A stretch of DNA of 64,000 bases from Dactylonectria macrodidyma. Lineage: Eukaryota; Ascomycota; Sordariomycetes; Hypocreales; Nectriaceae. The translations under genes and the position numbers were made by a program. Shown in pieces: positions 44,436 to 56,118 of this stretch (positions are counted from its first letter, which is position 1; every line of letters starts with the position of its first letter). The stretch lies in the NCBI GenBank assembly GCA_020744425.1, contig JAGMUV010000022.1, positions 1-64,000 of the forward strand, given 5' to 3'. Under the pieces are notes generated by a model. That model made no database searches, was not told where the DNA came from, and saw only the letters and a list, made by a program, of their open reading frames with translations.

Positions 44436-46495
44436 ATGAAGGGCGATATCGTCCTCACTCGCGACATCGAGATCGTCGAGATGAACGACCTCGGCGCCGG
44501 TGGCTCAGACGACAGGGGCGCCACTTGGAACATCTCGGTCGAGCAGCCAGCCGTGACCAAGATCACCGCCACTAACTGGATAGATGGCTTCCGCCGTGCC
44601 GAGCGACGGCCCATCAAGGGCCGAGAAGGTGGATATCAGGCGACTGCAAGGCCGGCAATGCCCGGGCCCGGAGACAGGCACTACGATTTGAAAGCGGCGA
44701 ATGCAAAGACAGCGACGACGGCGTTGGCGAGAGAGTTGAAGGGGAGGCATTTACAGATGATTGCGTTTGGTGGAACTATCGGTGAGTTCCTGGAATCAAA
44801 TACGGGATATGAGGGATGAAGAGATCGGGAGGGGAAAGAAACCTGTTACTGACCAACGTCGCAGGGACTGGTCTCTTCGTCGCGTCCGGGTTCTCCCTCT
44901 ACACAAGCGGCCCAGGTAACATCCTGCTGTCCTATATCCTCACTGGCGCTATGCAATACTGCACCATGCAGGCCCTCTGCGAGCTCTGCGTTCTATTCCC
45001 CATCACCGGCTCCTTCTCCACCTTCTCGACTCGATTTCTCGACCCTTCATGGGGTTTTGCGCTGGGTTGGAAGTAAGTTTCCTCTAGCTCCTTGCGTACA
45101 CAGAGAGCTTTGATTTCTGTGTTTCTAAGACTAACTGTGCTCTTTTAACCAGTTACTGTCTGCAATGGCTCTTCCTTCTCCCCTTAGAAATCATCGCCGG
45201 CGCCTACACTATCTCCTACTGGAACGAGCATTTAAGCAGATCTATCTTCGTTACTATCTTCCTCCTCACCATCATTGTCATTAACCTCTTCGGCGTTAAA
45301 GCATACGGCGAAGCTGAATTCATCTTTGCTATCATTAAAGTCACGGCCATCATCGGCTTTATGTAAGTCCCCCCTCCAACCACCTCCCCAAACTCCGGAA
45401 CCAGTCGTCTTACAAGGATGATGCAGCCTCCTTGGGATCGTCATCAACATCGGGGGTGAGCCCGAGAGCGGCTACATCGGCGGCCAATACTGGCGCGACC
45501 CCGGCCCCTTTAAAAACGGCTTCAAGGGCTTCTGCAGCGTCTTAGTGTCATCCTGCTTTTCTTTCGGCGGCACCGAGCTCATCGGCCTCGCCGCCGCTGA
45601 GACGGCCAATCCCCGCAAGTCGCTCCCGACGGCCACCAAACAGGTCTTCTGGCGCATCACCATTTTCTATATCACCACTCTGATGCTCATCGGCCTCCTC
45701 GTCTCTTCCAACGACCCCCGTCTCATAAGCGGCAAGAGCAGCGCCGATGCGTCCGCCAGCCCCTTCGTCATCGCTATCGAGAGCGCCGGTGCTACCGTCC
45801 TCCCAAGCGTCATGAACGCTATCATTCTGGTTGCTATCATCAGTGTCGGAAACTCATCCGTCTTTGGCTCGTCTCGAACCCTCGTCGCGCTGGCTGAGCA
45901 GTCACATGCACCTCAAATCTTCTCCTACGTCGATAAACAAGGTCGTCCCCTAATGGCTATCATCTTAGCGTCCTGCATTGGGTCGATGGCTTACTTGGCC
46001 GATGTGGAAGCCCACGATGCTATTTTCAACTGGCTTTTTTCCAGCTGCGCTCTAAGCACGGTCTTCACCTGGGCCAGTATCTGCCTTTGCCACATCCGGT
46101 TCCGTAAGGCCTGGGCGTACGTATCTAATCCTTTAAAGCAGCTCCCATTCCGCTCGCAAGTCGGTGTCACCGGCTCCTGGTTCGGACTTATTGGCTATGC
46201 CCTAGTGATTATATCCCAGATCTGGATTGCTGTATCGCCGATCGAGACGCCTGGCATAGACAGGAGCACGTCTGCTATAGTGAAGAACTTATTTCTGTGT
46301 GTTATGGAGATCCCCATCGTACTCATCTTTTACATTTGCCATAAAATCTGGCTCCAGACACATTGGCTTGGGGTGGATGAAATAGATGTTGAAATAGGAC
46401 GACAATACTTCCGAATCCACATCATGACTGAGCAAGAACGAGAGGAGAGGCTTAGGTGGCCATTGTGGAAGAAGGTCTATCGACTTATTTGTTAA
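44436..46495 (+). CDS. YAT/AAP-family amino acid permease, four exons
   Basis: Exons 44436-44781, 44865-45072, 45153-45362 and 45427-46495, 610 residues. All introns (83, 80 and 64 nt) have GT..AG ends and the frame closes exactly. The N-terminal tail of about 105 residues is cytosolic. Helix 1 starts ELKGRHLQMIAFGGTIGTGL, the yeast amino acid transporter signature. Further: ITGSFSTFSTRFLDPSWGFA, SFGGTELIGLAAAETANPRK, VFGSSRTLVALAEQSHAPQI. About 12 membrane helices. Known: such plasma-membrane H+ symporters import amino acids (general, proline or GABA types). Substrate not readable. No defect seen. Confidence 0.9.
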
Positions 46496-46769
46496 AAAAT
46501 AATCTTTCTTCTTTTCATTAAATAATATAAGTTATTAAATTTACTTCTTATTTAACGTCAATTCAGTGTTGCTAATAATATAAACAATACGATATTAGCA
46601 ATATAGACCCCCTCGCAATATTATTATATTATTAAGGGGTGTATATTATATTACCTAATGTGAATATGACTCATATTATATTTATTACTAAGAACCTAAT
46701 ATATTAGCAGTATGACAATATATCCAATACATTCCATATAACTATATTACTAAACCGCTTCTGCATAAA
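46496..46769. other. AT-rich stretch after the permease
   Basis: Very AT-rich, with short palindromic pieces (CCCCTCGCAATATT..TTAAGGGG near 46608-46640). It may hold the terminal part of the hAT relic to its right. No gene. Confidence 0.4.
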
Positions 46770-47660
46770 TCTCATCACTTTAGAAATCTCATATCCTAAA
46801 CCATGACTTCAGGCACTCTAATGCTTTAATTATATCATTCCTAAGCCGATTTTGACGGTCTATAATCATTATATTTGCCCTAGAGAAGAGTCATTCGGGC
46901 TATACAGACAGTACAGGAATCGACAGTATATCCACAGCCATCTTGCTTAGGCTCGGGTAGGTTTTCTACTGTGTCTCCTCTTACCACCACACAAGGGCGC
47001 CTATAAAGCCATAAACCCGTTCAGAATTGCATCGTTCGTATTCATCTATGATGAGTGATGGCTGTAAGTGCTTATTCCTCTAATTCAAGAACTCGTTCGT
47101 AGTCATCGATGGGACCTCGCAGAGAGGAAGCGGTAATTTCACAGGTTTATATTCATTCCATAGCGTCTTAATTAACTTCTTTAAAGACCTAACCCACACC
47201 TTTTTCCAGTTCTCCTAGATATAGTACCATTTATGCGAAAAGTAGAACACAATAGCTATAATATACGTAAGCGATTCATTAGTAAGGTAATAGCACTTAT
47301 CTAACTTAGCCTAGCCCGAGTTATATATCAGTACTATCACCAGATCGTCAATAGTTGCTGCCTTGCCGGCTTCGAATTATACTAATATGAAGTCTATTGC
47401 TAAGAGGATATTATTAAGTGTTGTAAATAATGACTTAAGAGCCTGGGTCGTTATCTTTAGCTTCTCTAAGAAGCACTTGATCTTCTCTAAGAAGCACTTG
47501 ATCTTCTCTAAGAAGCACTTGATCTTCTCTAAGAAGCACTTGATCTTCTCTAAGATGGTTCAGTCCTCTGGAAAGAACCTGTCTCCAGCACAATCTGCGT
47601 CCATCCATTTATTAAAATAGCCGTTAATTGCATTGATGCGAATGTGGCTGGACAGGGGTT
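46770..47660 (-). pseudogene. hAT-family transposase relic
   Basis: On the minus strand, right to left: NAINGYFNKWMDADCAG, FFPEDWTILEKIKCFLEK with an internal repeat expansion, ITTQALKSLFTTLNNILLA, a WNEYKPVKLPL block, then the hAT dimerisation region (MAVDILSIPVLSV, LFSRANIMIIDRQNRL, ALECLKSWF). Several stops stand at expected Trp, Gln or Arg positions. The BED finger and the N-terminal half were not found. The sequence is much more AT-rich than the neighbouring genes. Dead. Confidence 0.85.
47461..47554 (-). repeat. 21-bp in-frame tandem repeat inside the hAT relic
   Basis: The unit CTTCTCTAAGAAGCACTTGAT begins at 47461, 47482, 47503, 47524 and 47545 (last copy partial). On the coding strand it encodes LEKIKCF again and again. 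Copies are identical, though the host gene is decayed, so the expansion is recent or was homogenised. Confidence 0.92.
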
Positions 47661-48160
47661 AGATAGGGTTGTGGGGACTAGAGATTCAACTCTCTAGGTC
47701 TCAGGAATTTTCTGGGGATTTTTCAGGCACATCATCAGGATCATCAACATTAGCTTCAACAGCTGGGGAGGCAGAGAAGCCTCTCAGTTGCGGAATTCAA
47801 CGGGACTGCTATTTTCTAGACTGTATGACTATCAATTTCATTGCGGATTTCCTGCTTTCTATCAGACCTCTTTTAATCCAGCCGATTACGCCCTTTTCCT
47901 GCGAACCGACCGACCGTGTCCGCGGTCTTCCACCCAAGCCCGGATCCGCCGCTGCAACCTTCATCTTTTCGAGCCTTGCCACAGTCCGCAGCGGCGATCC
48001 AACCCGATAGAGTGTCTAATTAGACACTTTCCTAGCTATCTTGAAGAGACCGGCCCGTCATCTTCACCTGCGGTGGTGCTGGAAGCAGCCGCTGCCGACC
48101 TCTGCTTGAGGCGGCGAGACGGCGTCAGTCGCGATTGGCCCCAGCGGTCCCGGAAAGATA
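47661..48160. other. Unassigned stretch
   Basis: An open but unrecognised frame (about 47788-48165) with Arg/Ser-rich composition. No family could be named. It lies between the hAT relic and the pogo-like end fragment. Confidence 0.35.
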
Positions 48161-48662
48161 GCTAGTCATTTGGGTGTGGTTTCTTCCTCGTCCGCCAAGG
48201 TCGTTTCAATAGCCTCCCTAAGCGTAAGAATTACTAGTCTGGAGGAGGAAGTCGGCCGGTTGAGTAGAGGTAAGAAGAGGAAGGCGATACCCAATCCTAA
48301 TAAGAAGTTCATAACATTGGCCGAGGCTCTAGTAACTGGTGAAATTATTTCCGAGCCGATCTAAGTAACTAAAGGGATAGGGACTGTAGAGGATGTGATC
48401 GAGGTGGGAGGGATGTAGGAGGATGAAAGTTTAAATTCAGAAGTGGAAGAGTTACCCGTCATACGCACTTGCGCAGGCCGTGAGGTAAAAAGACCGAGAA
48501 AATATTAAAATTTATTCAATTATAACCCGAATTCTAGAAATAACTGTATTCTTATTATTTTCGGTGACTTTTCCCATCAGGTTGAAAAGTTGCACTTTGT
48601 ATAGCAAAACTTTTTTTTGCTTGCCGGTAGGTGGGTACTGCCGGTAGGTGGGTACTGCATGG
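48161..48662 (+). pseudogene. End fragment of a pogo-like element (element C)
   Basis: Reads like the tail of the element A transposase: RITSLEEEVGRLSRGKKRKA, PNPNKKFITLAEAL, then stops at former Gln positions, and ends REVKRPRKY with TAA. The right TIR follows, with GGTAGGTGGGTACTG present twice in tandem (about 48626-48657), and the element stops at 48662 before TA. The left part of the element is missing. Confidence 0.85.
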
Positions 48663-49889
48663 TATATAGCCATGTCAGCATTAAGACCTCTAAGGCTAGT
48701 CATGCACCTCGTGTTACTGCTACGCAAAATGCCGATATGGCTGGCGTTCCTGAAGCACAAGTAGGTAGCCTCCCTTTGACTCTGGTAGCCACTATTAACT
48801 TATTATTAGATTAGACGAGCTGGCAGATGGAATATGGGAGACTTAATGATAGGCTGTTATCTCACATAGGTACCCTACGCGTTCATGAGAGCCTCTGCCG
48901 ACTTCTCGCCAGAATGGGCTGGCAGTTACTTCATTCCACGCTCCACGGTCTTGCCCTCGGCTTGGCTACGTTCTCAAATTTGGCCTCAGGCTGACTTTTG
49001 GTTCCAAGCCTTCAAAGACTCTAGTCACGAGATGGCTGAAGTCTTTGAGAATAAAGCTACAGGTGCTTTTATTAAGCTATTAGGATGATTACGAGTAGTC
49101 TTGCTGCAAGATGCTCCTTTCCTCGCACGCGATTTCCCTAACCATCCTATATTCAAAGATCCCATCTTCAAGACCGATAAGTACAAAGACTTTGCTGCAA
49201 GCGTCGTACGTGCCTCTGAGGAGTCTCGTGAGGATAGCCAGGCCGAGTTAATCCAGAAGGCAATACCTGCAATTGCAGAGAAAGTCCGTGGAGTTGAGGC
49301 TGGAATCTATAGTCTAAGGAAGACTGTAGAGACGGAGGTTTTATCTCTTAAAGCAGAAGTCACGAGGCTGAAAGACGAGATCCAAGAACACAACAAGGCT
49401 GAGATCACCATAGTCACAACTATCAGCCCTTTCGGCAGAACACATCATCAGACTGTTCGATACGAACAACAAGAAGGTATTCCAACGTCCTCACAACGAA
49501 GGCAATCTTCATCCCCAGAGACCAGAGCCCCGGCAGCTACCAGAGCCCCAACGGCCATCACGACAACAACAGAGTTACCTCCACAGATCGGATTTCCACG
49601 TACTATTCGTACAGCCAGAGATCTCGTGAGGCTCTGGAGACATGGTCTGGCAGGCTATATGGACTCGGTTGACGCGTTAGAGAAGCGATGGGACTCACAG
49701 TGGCGGCTACGTAATGAGAGGCAACTCTTTTCTACCCGCAAACGGATCGTCGATGAGGTGGTCTCTCGGTCACAGGCAAACGGCTGGTCAGAAAATGAGT
49801 CGGCGAGACAGCTGGACGAGGAGAGACGGCAACGCTCATTAGATTGGCTTTTTAAGCAACTTAAAGAGCGTACAGGCCAAAATAAATAG
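48663..49889 (+). pseudogene. Crypton-like Ndc10_II / GCR1_C protein fragment
   Basis: The left edge is cut by element C. Readable parts: SKASHAPRVTATQNADMAGV, then in another frame FMRASADFSPEWAGSYFIPR, VFENKATGAFIKLLG, a TGA at 49086-49088 (probably a former Trp), LRVVLLQDAPFLARDFPNHP, a coiled-coil segment (about 49240-49400), and the GCR1_C DNA-binding domain (TARDLVRLWRHGLAGYMDS, then RWDSQWR). The frame ends at TAA 49887-49889. Known: Ndc10_II and GCR1_C domains occur together in fungal Crypton tyrosine-recombinase transposons and in proteins derived from them. The N-terminal recombinase part is lost, so it is inactive. Confidence 0.72.
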
Positions 49890-51025
49890 CTCCTGGATCA
49901 GATCACCCGAGTCTCTATGGCCTAGGTTACCCCTGAGCAATCTGAGTCAGATTTAGCCATCTAATCGTGACCAAACTGATGCAATCTTGTTCGCCTCGTT
50001 CTGGCGAGTAAAATGATGGTATTGTTGTGTCCGTAATGTAAAAGTTTAAGCCCACAATCGATGAGTCTGTGTATTGATAGCGTTCCCAGAGACGCTTATG
50101 GTAACTAGAGGAATTGGAAATACCCGGGGGTCTGAGTAAGCTAGCCAACGCTGACCCTCTCCTGCCGGAGAGGGGGTAACATTACCCGTATCCGCGTCGC
50201 ATGCGTATCCAGCTTTTCCAACCTCACAATAAGCCAACATCACCAAATTCAGCCCAATTGACTTCAAATTTGAATCACATCATATTCAGGCTTCATTTTC
50301 ACTATGGGCCAATTTTCAGTTCAATCCCGTGGCGCCGCGGCTCGTTCTGCCCGTGCCTATCTGGCCGGCGATTACGTCACACGGACGACTCGGCAGAACC
50401 CTTCACCTTCCCGCAAGATGACCATCACGGAAATCGCTGCTCTGCACCACGCAGAGACCCCTCTTACAAAGAAATATATATCATTGATAAGAGCAGGAAA
50501 ACTTCTTCCTTCTGACTCCAAAGGCGGCCAACCTAGGGCTCTGACTGCGTCAGAGGAACGGGCTTTAATCCATTTCATTCGGAGTGTGGAAAAGAGCGCA
50601 TTTGCTGTGACAGAGCCGGCTATCCGCAACTACGCCAGCTTCATATGAAAACACTGTATTCAGGGACCTAAGACTGCAGTCTCGAAGCCGTGGGTACGAC
50701 GATTTAAGCAGCGGCACCCGGAATTACAGCACAATACACCAAAGATCAAGGAAATCATCCGTGCCCAGGCTGGCGATCCATTCCACGTCCACCGTCCACG
50801 TATCCACGGCGTGGAAATGGATGGTCCGTGCATCCATTTCCATCAATTCTATGAAGCTGGCTGTTATATAATCTATCCATCCACGCCAGGGTTCTGTGGA
50901 ATGGATGCGTGGAAATGGAAGCAGGGGTATGGACTGGTAGGGGGGTTCCTAGCCTAGTCCCCAAAATACCCTGTAATTCAGGGTGGACTAACTTGGTCAT
51001 GGTTAGTAGAGATCTCAAGTACCTA

Positions 51026-51318
51026 CAGAGGCAGGGCTAAAAAGTCGTTACCTAACTTGATTAATGCCATATCCTCCAATCCCTGTTAGTTACTTGCGGG
51101 TATATATGCTTCAATCTGCTTTAGAAGGTCTCTTCCCTATTATCCTTATAAATTTAGGGAGCTATCTCAAATTTAGCGTTATAGTTACTTATTAGAGTGT
51201 ACTAGAGGATACTGGCCTCTAGTGGTATCAAATTGGTTCGATGTACTCCTTGTACTTACTCTGGCTGTGGGGTTATTATTGCTTTTTCTTAGGCAATGAC
51301 TTTTTGGCCCTGCCTCTA
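51026..51318. mobile_element. TA-flanked MITE inside the hAT element
   Basis: 293 bp with inverted ends CAGAGGCAGGGCTAAAAAG and its near inverse (CTTTTTGGCCCTGCCTCTA). TA lies at 51024-51025 and 51319-51320. No reading frame. It lies upstream of the hAT transposase coding part. Confidence 0.85.
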
Positions 51319-51599
51319 TATACTAGGCATTTACACATACAAATTAAGGTATCTTTAAACAGAACATAACAGCCATGGGGTCGTGGACATTTCGCGTCAA
51401 GGTGCTGCGTTCGAACGTCTCCATGCAAGTGCATTCTTATAACTGCATTCTATACCGCGTAGAATGGCTAAGAGCCTAATTACCAGCTCTATAGTGCTCG
51501 AGCCGCCGGACTAAGGGGATAAGAAGAACTCGTAGGGCCTCTTCCCTTAGAAAGACTTCCCTGGCTACACACAATCCTAACAGTGTGCGTTTACATCGT

Positions 51600-53875
51600 C
51601 ATAGATATAGCGATTCGGCTACGATATCGAGAAGAGCGATGATAATATAAAGCGGCGATGTGTTTGCAAGGTCTGTGTTAACAGTCGCAAGCCAAACCCT
51701 CATTCAACGGCCTCGAGCGGTACGCAGAATGCGGAGATCCATCTCTAGAATGACCATAAGGTCTGGGACCCTTCCGGAAGACGGAAGCCACTTAGCAAAG
51801 CAAAGGAGAAGACACTATCGAGGAATATTGCTGAGATGATGAAGTTGAATACCTATGACGCGCGAGAGCAGCAGATTGTAAACCAGATCATTGGCCGTTT
51901 TGATTAGCTAGTCTTCTAGCGTTTGGTAGTCTCGTGTATTATTAATAGTAACTCTTCTTTCTAACAAAGTGAAGGTCTACACCTCCGCGCTGCTTTTAAA
52001 TATCTCAATCTACTTATGAAGATAACCGAAGCGTATATTACTCACAATACTGTCCGCAGGCGTATTCTTTAGGTGTATGAGGAAAATAAGGCTAAGATTA
52101 AGCGAGTATTAGCGATAGCTCTGGGGTTACTTTATATTGCGTTCGATGGTTAGAGGTCCAATAATCGCCACGCTTTATACAGAATCTATTACTACTTTCT
52201 TAATACCCTTAGCCAGCTAGGAAAACTTGTGCTTAGCGTTCCTGAGCTTATCGACCGCCATTCTGGGGATAATATCGCTGCTTACGTAATCGAGGTCCTC
52301 TGAAGCTATGGCATAACCCATAAGGTAGGATATTTCACACTTAATAACGCTAGCAATAATGACACGACGATGGAAGATATTGGGAAGGCGCTCGGTTTCG
52401 AGAGTAAAACTCGGCGATTGCGCTGCTTTAGCCATATCTTCAATCTCGCCATTAGGGCACTTCTTTTTAGCTATAATTCTAAGGCTTTTGAGGACGATAT
52501 CTAAGGGAATGAAACCCTTAACGCGAAGGCCCATGAGCTATAGAGATAGAAAGGACTAGTTAGGAAACTTTATAACCTCATCTTCTGGATCTACTGCTCA
52601 GACTCGCTTACCAATCTCCTCCGGTCTCTTCAGCTTACTGCGTACAGCAAGTCTGACGATCTGGTGGTTCGAGCGAAGAAACCTCTAGATATTATTATGG
52701 ATGTGGTTACCCGTTGGCTTTCTACTCTTTATATGATTCGGCATGCCCTTCTCCTTAAGGACTTCCTCGAAGACCTTTGGTATGAGCAGAAGAGCGAGTG
52801 GGAGGGGTTGGTATTGAGGGGAAAGAAGTCAAGTAGCGAGGTGCCGCTCTGCCTCAGGAACGAGAACAAACTCAAGGAGAAGGACTGGGCTATTATTTCC
52901 TTATTTAACGAGGTCCTTTAATACTTCGAACATGTCCTGATTACTCTTGAAGGCGACGGTCAGCAGCGCAAGCGGAAGGAAGGATATATTGAGGCATATG
53001 GGTGTCCATGGGATATCCTGCTTGGCTATGAATACCTCCTTGGCAAAATGGAGGTATATAAGGCTGCTACCCATCGATATCCCGATCCCGAGCACTTCAA
53101 GGTTAATATTAACCTCTGTTAGGAAAAGCTTAATAAGTACTATTCGCGGCTTGATAAGACGCCGGTTTATTATGCCGCTATTGCACTTTACCCAGCGTAT
53201 CGTTGGGGATATTTTGAGGAAGTGTGGGCGGACTGCCCAGACTGGATCCAAACTGCAAAGTCACTTATAGAAGAACTATACCTGTCTCACTACGAGCCGC
53301 GAATTATCTCTCGAGATCGAGAACGCGGCGAGCCGGTCACGAAGAAGCGGCACATATATCGGAATCCCTTTAACGAGTATCGTAAAGAATCTCGTCAGGC
53401 CCCGACTCTATTACAGCCACCTTCATCGATGACTACCTTATTACAAGCCGAGGACGCGGCTAACAGTTTTACACATGCTATTAGCGATGAATGCAGCGAT
53501 TGGTTCCGTAACGTCCACAAGTCCGACCAGAATATCCTAGATCCTATTAGCTATTGGTATGAGAGACGGGAAGAGCATCCACGTCTGCCACAAATAGCTC
53601 TCGATGTGCTCTCTGTCCTTCCTATGTCTGCTGATGTTAAGAGGCTCTTCTTAACATGTGGTCGAATGGTTTGAGACGATCGGGCCAAGCTGGACGCTAG
53701 TACGATCGGGATGACACAGACGGTGAGATCATGGTTTTGCGGAGGCTATATTAAGAGCACGGAGAAGCTCCTTGAAGATGTCAAGGTGCCAGGGACTGAT
53801 ATGTTAGCTGAAATGAGCTTTGCGGAAGCCCGAGAGGCAATGGGTGGGAGGATCACGTGTACTGTCTCTTTATAG
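51600..53875 (+). pseudogene. hAT transposase, RIP-type decay
   Basis: Begins with a BED-finger-like part (CVCKVCVNSRKPNPHSTASS). It continues with GYFTLNNASNNDTTMEDIGK (the hAT Asp region), LRCFSHIFNLAIRALLF, the Trp-containing MDVVTRWLSTLYMIRHALLL, VYYAAIALYPAYRWGYFEE, and ends with the dimerisation part ISYWYERREEHPRLPQIALD, SVLPMSADVKRLF. TAG/TGA codons replace Trp, Gln or Arg in about ten places. Nearest in layout to the decayed relic at 46770-47660 but not the same copy. Confidence 0.87.
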
Positions 53876-56118
53876 CGTCCACGCATTTCCATTTCCACGT
53901 CCATCCATTCCACGGGCCCACTCTTAGCGTCCATTTCCACCCATTCCATTCAAGGTGGGCCTAAATGGATGTCCATCTATTCTACAAGAGGCTGCGTGGA
54001 TGGAAATGGAATGGACCGCCAGCCTGTCTGTGCCGGTGCAGAACTTGATGTCCTAAAGCTCACAGACTGGTTCAAGGAATTCGAAGCTGCCATGATAGAA
54101 AAGGGGATAAAAATGGCCAATTTCTGGAACTTCGACGACACCCCTCTTCAAATTGGCTGGGTTAATAACGTCTTGAAGATATTCTCAACCCGGTTGAAGA
54201 AAAATACCCGGGTTGTAACCTTCCAGCCCGGGAACAAAGACTCCCTGACTTCTGTGGATGCCATCAGCGTAGCCGGACAAGCAATTTCGTCTTTTCTGAT
54301 CCTGTCAGCAAAGGTGGTACTAGAAGAATACGTTATGGCTGATAACGATGAGAATGTGGTGTTGACACACACTTCTTCCGGCTTCAACAACGCACAACGG
54401 GCCCAGCAGTGGTTGAAACACTTCAACTACCACTCTTTTGCTAAGAGTGACGATTTTCGTGACTTTTCTATTGAGTCATGGTTCGGCTACGGTCATGACC
54501 TCACAAGGGAGGCTTGGAATCACACCATCGCATATTCTGCTTCCCAGAAGACTAGGAAAACACAACCTATTTATCGGCTGCTTCTCATGGACGGTTTTTC
54601 TGCTCATGAAGACCCCGATTTTATATGGTATTGTCACGTGTTCGATATCATCCCTTTCCGGCTGCCGGCTCACACAAGTCACCTTCTTCAACCTCTTGAC
54701 GTTGGGGTCTATCAGCATCTCAAAATGGAACAACGTCATGCCCTCACAGACTTCCTCGTAGGCGGAGGCACGCAAATAACCCGCTATGACTTCCTCAACC
54801 AGTGGAACCGGCTTTTCAACGCAGCCTTTAAGGCATGTTACATATATGTCGGCTTCGAAAAGGCTGGCCTCATGCCTCTCAAGCCGGAAGTTGTCCTAGG
54901 ACCTCTTCGTCAGCTAACACAGGAAAAGGAAGAGCCTCTTTTTCCCCGGCTGCTACAACATAACGCTGTCACGCCCCGGAAGGCCAAGAGAGACCTCGAT
55001 AAAGTACGCCATAAGTTGGATATCCTAAGTAGCCCAACCCGGGCTATTATTTCACATGCCGAGGCTGCGTTGGATTACTCTATTCTCACGCAATCTACCC
55101 ATAAAAAGATCCTTCAGCTTCAGAAAGAACGGATAAGACTAGAAGGCAGGCGCACACACACACTCCGCCGTGTTCCAGTTGGTGATGGCGCCTTTACTGT
55201 GAGGGAATTGCGTCAGAAGGTCAGCTCTCGAGCTCACGATGATAACGAGGCTGCAGCTAGGAAAGAAGGCCGCTTGCAAAATGAGCTCTTCCATACACTC
55301 CGTGAAAATGAGGCTCTGCGGAATGGTGATGTTCCTGGGCCGCGGCCAAGAAACCAACTGCCGGAAGAAAGAGAGGCTATTGCAAGTTTATCCCAACTCT
55401 GGGACGAAGCTGATGATAACAGAAGGTCGTTCCTGCTAGCAACATACCCACGTCCTTACCTTGAAGCTATTCCCGCTGTAATAGCTTGGGAAGAGGCCCA
55501 GAAAGCTAGGTCAGCTGATCAGGCTGACGAGGCTAATGAAGACTCTAACTACGATTTCATCTCCGTCTGCTCGTCTCTTTCTCTTCCGCCATTACCCTTC
55601 GAGACCGACTCAGACAGTGATGCTATTGAGATCATCACAACCGCATGCATTGAGGCTACAACCAGGCGTATTTACAACATTCAGAATGCACCAATTGACG
55701 AAGAAATGACTGATAGAAATGAGGCTCAAAGACCGGCTCGAAAACGCAGAGGATTTGCAAGAACCCGCCCTATTCGTGGTAGTGATGATAGCGATGATGT
55801 GCCGGAAATTGCAATCGGCGGCAGCCAAATTGCTGTGCCGCCGTCGCGGCGACGTCAATGAGGGCCAACTTTAGGACCTAATGACAACACCAAAGTAGGC
55901 GCAAAGTTATTTAAATTGAGATATGTATTAAATAAGAACTATAGCTACGTAATGATGTGCTTTTTAATTAAATTGGCCAACGTTGTGATGTTCAAATGTG
56001 TTAGTGAGGTTAGAAAAGCTGGATACGCATGCGGCGCGGATATGGGTAATGTTACCCCCTCTCCGGCAGGAGAGGGGCAGCCAAAGCTACGCGAAGTCTG
56101 CTTAGTCAATCCCCCGGG

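Larger units (their letters stand above)
50766..54026 (+). mobile_element. hAT transposon, carrying a MITE
   Basis: Ends CAGGCTGGCGATCCATTCC and the inverse (one change). The 8-bp duplication is TCCGTGCC at 50758-50765 and TCTGTGCC at 54027-54034 (one transition). Both ends are rich in CCATTTCCA/GTCCATCCA words in both orientations, the kind of subterminal array that hAT transposases bind. Encodes a decayed transposase. Inserted in the transposase gene of element D. Confidence 0.92.
50304..55861 (+). pseudogene. Transposase of element D (pogo-like), split by a hAT insertion
   Basis: Left part 50304-50765: HTH region (MTITEIAALHHAETPLTKKY), GQPRALTASEERALIHFI, a TGA at 50646-50648 (former Arg or Trp), PWVRRFKQRHPEL. 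The right part resumes at 54035 in the same frame once the hAT element and one copy of its 8-bp duplication are removed. It reads GAELDVLKLTDWFKEFE, the first Asp in FDDTPLQIG, second Asp LLLMDGFSAHEDPDF, third Asp HLLQPLDVGVYQHLK. A long C-terminal half with acidic and Arg-rich segments ends at TGA 55859-55861. About 762 residues if joined, longer than most pogo enzymes because of the tail. Defects: one nonsense codon and the insertion. Confidence 0.9.
50123..56118 (+). mobile_element. Pogo-like transposon D, carrying a hAT element
   Basis: Ends CCCGGGGGTCTGAGTAAGC on the left and the inverse at the right, with TA at 50121-50122 and 56119-56120. About 40 bases further in, a second inverted block matches over 60 bases with few changes (starting CCGGAGAGGGGGTAACATTA). 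Without the hAT element and its duplicated 8 bp it is 2727 bp. One transposase gene fills it. Confidence 0.9.

Noticed and set aside
10257..46495. A metabolic gene cluster linking the permeases, PTH11-like protein and formate dehydrogenase
   Set aside because: The intact genes are far apart, the dehydrogenase is dead, and no biosynthetic core enzyme or cluster regulator is seen.
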